DNA of 5,837 nucleotides from Gammaproteobacteria bacterium (lineage in GTDB: Bacteria; Pseudomonadota; Gammaproteobacteria; Ga0077536): contig DAOWDI010000136.1 in NCBI GenBank assembly GCA_030639105.1, positions 1 through 5,837 on the forward strand, written 5' to 3'. The notes beneath the pieces are model-generated. The model worked only from the letters and a program-made list of their open reading frames with translations, did no database searches and had not been told where the DNA came from. Position numbers and translations under genes: made by a program. Below, in pieces: positions 1-4,222 of this stretch. Each line of letters starts with the position of its first letter. The stretch's first letter is position 1.

Positions 1-326
1 CCGTTGACAGACGCCTCCTTTCGCTGCCGCTCCAGTCGTTGCTGTCAAGGGCAGGTTAGCAAGATGTTAAATTGCCTGAATGAATTTTTTTGTTTGTAGC
101 ACATTACGAAAACGTTGCCGGGAATGGGCGCCGCTAGATAACAACGGCATCAGATCTTCAGTTGATGCGTGCGGGGCTCACCTGGATCGGCGAGTTCGAA
201 GGGATATGCGCACCGGTTCGCCGTTGTTGCGGCCTTGTTCCGCGTTTACCGATTGCTGCACGCTGAGCAAATCGGTACTAGAGGTCTTGAGCATCAACTT
301 ACGTTGCATTTGAGTCAAGTCTTGGA
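1..326. other. Left-edge region with no supportable gene
   Basis: I find no convincing gene in these bases. Three weak open frames exist. One is a plus-strand tail at 3-59 ending in TAG, which could be the last 18 residues of a gene entering from the left. Another is a plus-strand 77-codon frame at 80-313 with a Cys/Arg-rich, non-protein-like composition. The third is a minus-strand 43-codon frame at 178-309 beginning MQRKLMLKTSSTDLL. None has a recognisable motif or a convincing ribosome binding site. The region lies just downstream of the decayed minus-strand gene that ends at 327, and may belong to the same degenerating accessory segment. A T7 run lies near 85-91, but I see no stable stem directly before it, so I do not call a terminator. 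Confidence 0.5.
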
Positions 327-1917
327 TCAAGCTGCAAGCTGAACCTCCTGGAGTAACTCACCAAGCGCTCGGTCCAGTTTCCCAAGGGTATTGTTAGTCG
401 TCGAAGTCGCACTACCATCATCAGGTACACAAGAGAATGCTGGACGTAAAGCCCGTGCATAAATTCGTGTGTAGAACTGTGAGGCCATAAAGCCCAGATC
501 GGTCAGCAGATAACGATGAGAGCCTGAGACACGTTCGATCAAGCCCTGCAGACGTAATCGCCTCAAGTCGTAGGTCATTTGCCCCTGCCCATACTCGTCC
601 AGTTCCAGTCCGAGCAGTTGAGCCACGGCGGGGCGCAGATTGCCATGACGCAAACCTTCGGGGATCAGGCCGAACTGACACAGAGCGTGGATCACCGAAG
701 CGCAGTGCCGATGCCCGTTGCTCCTCCACTTTTACCGGTTGGGTGAGGTGCTGAAACCGATCATCCCCGATCAAGCAGTCGTAACTCAGTGTCTGGACGC
801 ACAGCAGGTGTCGGTTGGCGTTGAAGCCTATCTGGCGCAAAGCGCCGAGATTCTTGAGCAAACGACCGACTTGAAAATCGTAGGTATTGTTGATTGTGGT
901 TTCAGTGCGAAGGGCACGTCCTTCCTTGTGGTACTGCTTGATCTTCGAGTGCTTGTAGTCCACGTGTAATGCGGGTACAACACCATCGGTCAACACTCGG
1001 GTACGAAACCGTCCGGGTGTGCGCCGGTTGATTCGTCGATCGAAAATCAGCTGAACTTTGTCCGGGCGACCCAGGTCCAGATTCTCCCGGATAATCTCTT
1101 CGAAAAACTGACGCCCTCTCAAGGGGCGATCCAACACTTGGGTCAGTGCAAACTCGGCCTGTAAAATCGATAGTTGATAGGTATAACCAGCAGCTTGGTG
1201 CTTGGGCTCAAATGGATGCGGCAACCGGCGAAGCCACTTGCGAAATACCTTCTCGATCTTCTTCTCATCAAGCTGATCGGCAATTTTCTGTACGCGCTCG
1301 GGGTTATCGCAGGAGCGAATACCATTGTCTAGTGCCTCGAACTTGATCTTGCGTTGACGCAGCTAACACTTGAGTCATTCATTGCCATTGATGCACAACT
1401 TCACCGAATATGGGAAATAGGAGCAGAACTTGATGAAAAGCGGACCGAAGTCCTTGTCAACGAGATAGAAGTAGTAGTGGTTGACCATGGCTGAGCCACG
1501 CACCAACCAAGGGTAGGTGGCACCTTGTTCACTATGGTGTTTCTCGGTACGAAAGACGTAAGCTTTCTCCTGCGCCTTGCCGACAAACAACACACCCTCA
1601 TCACCAGAGAACTCGCTCAGGTGGGACTTGGCGATATCGTCCTTACGCTCACCTTGATTGAATCTAATCAACTCCACATCTTCATCATCCACAAACTGCT
1701 CGATGTTGGCGATGAACTGTCGGCTCATTGCTGCCACCAGGGATGTTGAGGCCATGCGCCGATCAAACTGTTTGCGAATGAAAAAAGCTGCGGCAGCACC
1801 GGTCTGCAGGTTCGGAACATAGCCGTTGAGGTACATCCGATCAATCCCCTCAAGCTCAAGAGTTACGTGGTTTTGTGGGATCTCGGCGACATTCTTGCGT
1901 ATCATGGCATTAAACAT
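327..1917 (-). pseudogene. Decayed conserved protein of unknown function with winged-helix-like C-terminus
   Basis: Three minus-strand pieces read as one protein of roughly 530 residues. The N-terminal piece (ATG at 1917-1915) carries VTLELEGIDRMYLN, EEGVLF-like GDEGVLFVGKAQEK, and GATYPWLVRGSAMVNHYYFY. It stops at TGA 1377-1375, directly after CINGNE. The same frame continues through a second stop (TAG 1365-1363) into FEALDNGIRSCDNPERVQK, PHPFEPKHQAAGY, LSILQAEFALTQVLDRPL, GRPDKVQLIFDRR and LHVDYKHSKIKQYHKEG. A frame change near 690-700 leads to the last piece, MTYDLRRLRLQGLIERVSG with HRYLLTDLG, which looks like a winged helix with its wing, and ends QLAA at 327. From memory these phrases belong to a widespread uncharacterised protein family; I know of no established function. 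The frame is open upstream of 1917 back to TAA at 1998-1996, so the start could be GTG 1962 or ATG 1947. With two stops and a frameshift I call it a pseudogene with high confidence. Confidence 0.9.
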
Positions 1918-2016
1918 ATTATCGATAGATTTACCCCCTGACCCCATTCGCACGTCGCGCACATTCGGATCGTCGAGGTCATGCCCTATGGTTTTTTACC
2001 CCGGTATTGCGCCGGT

Positions 2017-2038
2017 ACTGGCCTCCTAGGAGCCCAGT
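2017..2038. terminator. Near-perfect 22-bp palindrome directly after the His-rich gene
   Basis: The sequence reads ACTGG-C-CTCCTAGGAG-C-CCAGT. It is a 22-bp inverted repeat whose only flaw is one C/C pair. It begins one base past the TAG stop (2042-2040) of the minus-strand gene. In the transcript it would fold into a 5-bp outer stem plus a short inner stem with a CTAG loop. No U-tract follows on the minus strand; the T6 run at 1992-1997 is on the plus strand. It is therefore either a terminator without the classical tail, a 3'-end stabilising hairpin, or a protein-binding site. Position favours a 3'-end role. Confidence 0.45.
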
Positions 2039-2039
2039 G

Positions 2040-2408
2040 CTACCAGGCGCATTCGGAAACCGGCAGCTGCATGCGCAATTCATTCCCATACACATCGATC
2101 TTATGTTCGAAGCAGTTTCCGTTGATGTCACGGAGCAAACGTCGATCGACGGGTGCTTGCGCCCACGGTGCGTAGCCGACCCGCGGCACGACGTATGTCG
2201 GTTGCGGAACGTAGACAACTCCAGGCGGCGGTGCCAGGAGCGTTCCCAACACTAGCCCCCCAACGAAGTATCCTGCGTACCCGCCATGATGGCCGTGGTG
2301 ACCATAGTGACGATGGCCATGGTGCCCGTAGCCATAGCCATGCGCCGAAGTGCTCGCGCCAGCGACTACGAGCAGCGCTGTCACACAGGTAATAATGATT
2401 GTTCTCAT
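2040..2408 (-). CDS. Small secreted His/Gly/Tyr-rich protein with a glycine-rich hydrophobic segment
   Basis: The product has 122 residues. I chose ATG 2408-2406 because it opens a clear signal peptide and has GGAG (2421-2418) nine bases upstream; the frame extends upstream to 2561, but that part looks non-coding. Residues 1-22 form a Sec-type signal (MRTIIITC then a hydrophobic core, probable cleavage after TSA22). Residues 23-45 are His/Gly/Tyr-rich with nine histidines (23, 29, 30, 32, 34, 37, 38, 40, 41), suggesting metal binding. Residues 44-58 (YAGYFVGGLVLGTLL) form a glycine-spaced hydrophobic stretch that could insert in or pack on a membrane. A Pro/Val/Tyr linker (60-88) follows. The C-terminus, DINGNCFEHK to LPVSECAW, holds the only two mature cysteines (C99, C120), which could form a periplasmic disulfide. 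No lipobox is visible. I do not recognise a named family; metal handling or envelope function is inference. Confidence 0.8.
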   Translation of the reverse strand: MRTIIITCVTALLVVAGASTSAHGYGYGHHGHRHYGHHGHHGGYAGYFVGGLVLGTLLAPPPGVVYVPQPTYVVPRVGYAPWAQAPVDRRLLRDINGNCFEHKIDVYGNELRMQLPVSECAW

Positions 2409-2432
2409 ACCACATTTCTCCGGCTTCGCGCG

Positions 2433-2454
2433 AGAGTCCCCATAAAATGACTCT
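2433..2454. promoter_or_regulatory. Inverted repeat AGAGTC-N10-GACTCT in the leader of the His-rich gene
   Basis: A perfect 6-bp inverted repeat (AGAGTC at 2433-2438, GACTCT at 2449-2454) flanks an AT-rich 10-base core. It lies 25-46 bases upstream of the minus-strand ATG at 2408. The spacing of arm centres, about 16 bp, could suit a dimeric regulator, and in RNA the arms could form a leader hairpin just 5' of the ribosome binding site. No regulator can be named from the sequence. A stem this short could arise by chance. Confidence 0.35.
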
Positions 2455-2457
2455 AGC

Positions 2458-2661
2458 CTACCCTGCACCGAATTGGAATCCAGCGCCGCAGCGCCTTGCG
2501 GTGGCATCCGCGCGATCGGCAATCTCCTCGTCATTGCGGGTGCTGGACAGAAGGAACGCAAAATCGTCGATGTCGTTGTAATAGAAGATGAAATCGAAGC
2601 GATACCGACCCGGTACAGCGCCTCGAGAAATCAGGGGCGTTCGAGCAGATATTGACTCCAC
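2458..2661 (-). CDS. Doubtful small ORF or gene remnant, unrecognised
   Basis: A 67-codon minus-strand frame starts at GTG 2661 and ends at TAG 2460-2458, about 50 bases before the His-rich gene. From about residue 20 onward it looks protein-like: RYRFDFIFYYNDIDDFAF, then STRNDEEIADRADATARR, ending FQFGAG. Most codons in this stretch end in C or G, as expected for a gene in this genome, while the opposite strand gives unconvincing protein. Against it, the only start is GTG with no visible Shine-Dalgarno, and the first 19 residues look non-coding. It may be the surviving 3' end of a longer gene whose 5' part was lost when the gltA upstream region formed. I do not recognise the family. Confidence 0.35.
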   Translation of the reverse strand: MESISARTPLISRGAVPGRYRFDFIFYYNDIDDFAFLLSSTRNDEEIADRADATARRCGAGFQFGAG

Positions 2662-2684
2662 GGCGGCACTGCAACACTATGACT

Positions 2685-2712
2685 TTGCTGCGGCGCAGAA
2701 TCACAAGATAAA
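2685..2712 (+). promoter_or_regulatory. Candidate sigma70-type promoter for gltA
   Basis: TTGCTG (2685-2690) and GATAAA (2707-2712) are separated by 16 bases. They match the -35 consensus at 3 of 6 positions and the -10 consensus at 4 of 6. The site lies about 75 bases upstream of the gltA ATG, in the AT-richest part of the intergenic region. The match is weak, and a shifted -10 (ATAAAA, 17-base spacer) is equally possible. Confidence 0.35.
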
Positions 2713-2743
2713 AAGCGTCCCGCTATCGAGAAATCATCAACGC

Positions 2744-2756
2744 CGTGCCGGGCACG
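2744..2756. promoter_or_regulatory. gltA: 13-bp palindrome upstream of gltA, candidate operator
   Basis: CGTGCC-G-GGCACG is a perfect 6-bp inverted repeat around one central base. It lies between the candidate -10 and the gltA ribosome binding site, ending 28 bases before the ATG. This is where a repressor site would block transcription or early elongation. No known regulator's consensus is clearly matched. GC-rich short palindromes are common in such genomes, so this is a suggestion only. Confidence 0.35.
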
Positions 2757-2784
2757 ATAAGGACCCGGGGACGAGGGATCTTGT

Positions 2785-4095
2785 ATGAGCATTGAACGTG
2801 ACAATCGACCAAAGCGTACCGCCACGCTGACCACCAATGATCAAACCCACGCGCTCCCGGTCATGTCGGGATCGGTCGGACCCAGCGTGATCGATATTTC
2901 GAATCTCTACGGCGAGACCCACCAATTCACCTATGATCCCGGCTTTACTTCGACCGCCAGCTGCGAATCCAAGATCACCTATATTGACGGAGAAGCCGGC
3001 ATCCTGCTTTACCGGGGCTACCCCATCGATGAGCTTGCCGAGCACAGCAACTTCATCGAGACCGCCTACCTGCTGATCACCGGAGAGCTGCCGACGCAGA
3101 CCGAATATGATGAATTCAACCACGCAATCATGGATCACTCCATGATGCACGAGCAATTGCTCGAATTCTTTTCCGGTTTCCGGCGCGACGCCCATCCGAT
3201 GGCCATCATGTGCGGCGTCGTCGGCGCTTTGTCCGCGTTCTATCACGACTCCACGGATATCAATGATGCCCATCAACGATTCGTAGCCAGCCGCCGGTTG
3301 ATCGCCAAGATGCCAACGATCGCGGCGATGGCCTATAAGTACTCGGTCGGCCAACCCTTCGTCTACCCGCGCAACGACCTCGACTACAGCACAGATTTCC
3401 TGCACATGTGCTTCGCCGTTCCCACCCAGGAATACAAGGTCGACCCGATCATCGCGCGCGCCATGGATCGGATCTTTATCCTTCACGCGGACCATGAACA
3501 GAACGCCTCAACCTCGACCGTGCGTCTGGCGGGTTCATCAGGGGCCAACCCATTTGCCTGCGTGGCCGCCGGGATCGCATGCCTATGGGGCCCGGCACAC
3601 GGTGGCGCCAACGAGGCGGCGCTCAATATGCTGAGAGAGATCGGCAGTATCGAGCGGATACCCGAATTTATCGCACGCGCCAAGGACCATGACGACCCGT
3701 TTCGGCTCATGGGTTTCGGCCATCGCGTTTACAAGAACTACGACCCGCGTGCGCGAGTGATGCAGCAGACCTGCCACGAAGTACTCAATGAACTTGGTAT
3801 CGAGGACGATCCAATGCTCGACGTGGCGATGGAATTGGAACGCATCGCATTATCGGACGACTATTTCATCGAGAAAAAACTCTACCCCAACATCGATTTC
3901 TATTCGGGGATCACCTTGAAGGCCATTGGCTTTCCGACGACCATGTTTACGGCGTTGTTCGCGCTCGCGCGTACTGTCGGCTGGGTCGCGCAGTGGAATG
4001 AAATGATCGAGGACCCGAGCCAACGGATCGGTCGCCCGCGGCAACTTTATTCGGGATACACCGAACGCGATTACGTATCGCTGAAAAGCCGCTGA
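2785..4095 (+). CDS. gltA: Citrate synthase (type II, hexameric class)
   Basis: This 436-residue protein condenses acetyl-CoA with oxaloacetate to give citrate and CoA, the entry step of the cytosolic TCA cycle. It is slightly longer than the 427-residue E. coli enzyme and colinear with it. The catalytic triad is present: His272 in [13 protein letters not shown], His313 in [14 protein letters not shown], and Asp371 in NIDFYSG, equivalent to E. coli H264, H305 and D362. [14 protein letters not shown] and the C-terminal RQLYSGY segment are typical of the family. The extended N-terminal region is that of the type II class, many of which are inhibited by NADH, but I cannot confirm that here. The start is ATG 2785, with GAGGGA (2773-2778) six bases upstream. 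No sdh or other TCA genes are adjacent in the window. The stop at 4093-4095 is followed by no obvious terminator. The frame is intact. Confidence 0.97.
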   Translation: MSIERDNRPKRTATLTTNDQTHALPVMSGSVGPSVIDISNLYGETHQFTYDPGFTSTASCESKITYIDGEAGILLYRGYPIDELAEHSNFIETAYLLITGELPTQTEYDEFNHAIMDHSMMHEQLLEFFSGFRRDAHPMAIMCGVVGALSAFYHDSTDINDAHQRFVASRRLIAKMPTIAAMAYKYSVGQPFVYPRNDLDYSTDFLHMCFAVPTQEYKVDPIIARAMDRIFILHADHEQNASTSTVRLAGSSGANPFACVAAGIACLWGPAHGGANEAALNMLREIGSIERIPEFIARAKDHDDPFRLMGFGHRVYKNYDPRARVMQQTCHEVLNELGIEDDPMLDVAMELERIALSDDYFIEKKLYPNIDFYSGITLKAIGFPTTMFTALFALARTVGWVAQWNEMIEDPSQRIGRPRQLYSGYTERDYVSLKSR

Positions 4096-4135
4096 AATTC
4101 ACTTCGTAGTCGGCACGCCACTTCACCAAATGTAG

Positions 4136-4144
4136 TGGTATAAA
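4136..4144 (+). promoter_or_regulatory. Extended -10 promoter candidate for the DUF3306-ferredoxin gene
   Basis: TGGTATAAA combines the extended -10 TGn element with a hexamer (TATAAA, 4139-4144) matching consensus at 5 of 6 positions. No good -35 is visible at the right distance, which is acceptable for extended -10 promoters. Transcription would begin near 4151, about 70 bases before the ATG at 4223, making the downstream gene independent of gltA. A 5-bp inverted repeat (CCACT 4118-4122, AGTGG 4134-4138) lies immediately upstream. Confidence 0.4.
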
Positions 4145-4160
4145 CTGGCCGTTGCCAACA

Positions 4161-4172
4161 CCCTGCGCAGGG
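4161..4172. promoter_or_regulatory. Perfect 12-bp palindrome, candidate operator or short hairpin
   Basis: CCCTGCGCAGGG is a perfect palindrome, and after one mismatched pair the symmetry continues with AAC (4157-4159) and GTT (4174-4176). It sits about 17 bases downstream of the candidate -10 hexamer, near +10 of the predicted transcript, and 51 bases before the next ATG. That position suits a repressor operator. It is unlikely to be a gltA terminator: the perfect symmetry leaves little loop, and only GTTTGTAG follows, not a U-tract. Confidence 0.4.
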
Positions 4173-4222
4173 CGTTTGTAGTACCGCTGTTATCCGCGCC
4201 GTGTCGGTGTGACAATGATGCG

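Noticed and set aside
3..59. Possible C-terminal tail VDRRLLSLPLQSLLSRAG of a gene from the left
   Set aside because: Only 18 residues are visible; too short to tell from chance.
178..309. Minus-strand 43-codon ORF beginning MQRKLMLKTSSTDLL
   Set aside because: Polar and short, no recognisable family, and no supporting context beyond lying after a decayed gene.
80..313. Plus-strand 77-codon ORF
   Set aside because: Cys/Arg-rich, with no motif, no convincing ribosome binding site and random-looking codon use.
718..969. Plus-strand 83-codon ORF opposite the decayed gene
   Set aside because: Antisense shadow of conserved coding blocks on the minus strand.
1363..1377. TGA/TAG as programmed readthrough or recoding (selenocysteine, pyrrolysine)
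   Set aside because: Two different stops four codons apart plus a separate frameshift fit decay better, and no recoding stem was evident.
1991..1998. T6 run as a rho-independent terminator
   Set aside because: No stable stem directly upstream on the plus strand; for the minus strand the tract would be A-rich.
2737..3495. Long minus-strand ORF (252 codons) opposite gltA
   Set aside because: Mirror frame of the strongly conserved citrate synthase gene; its length follows from GC-rich codon structure.
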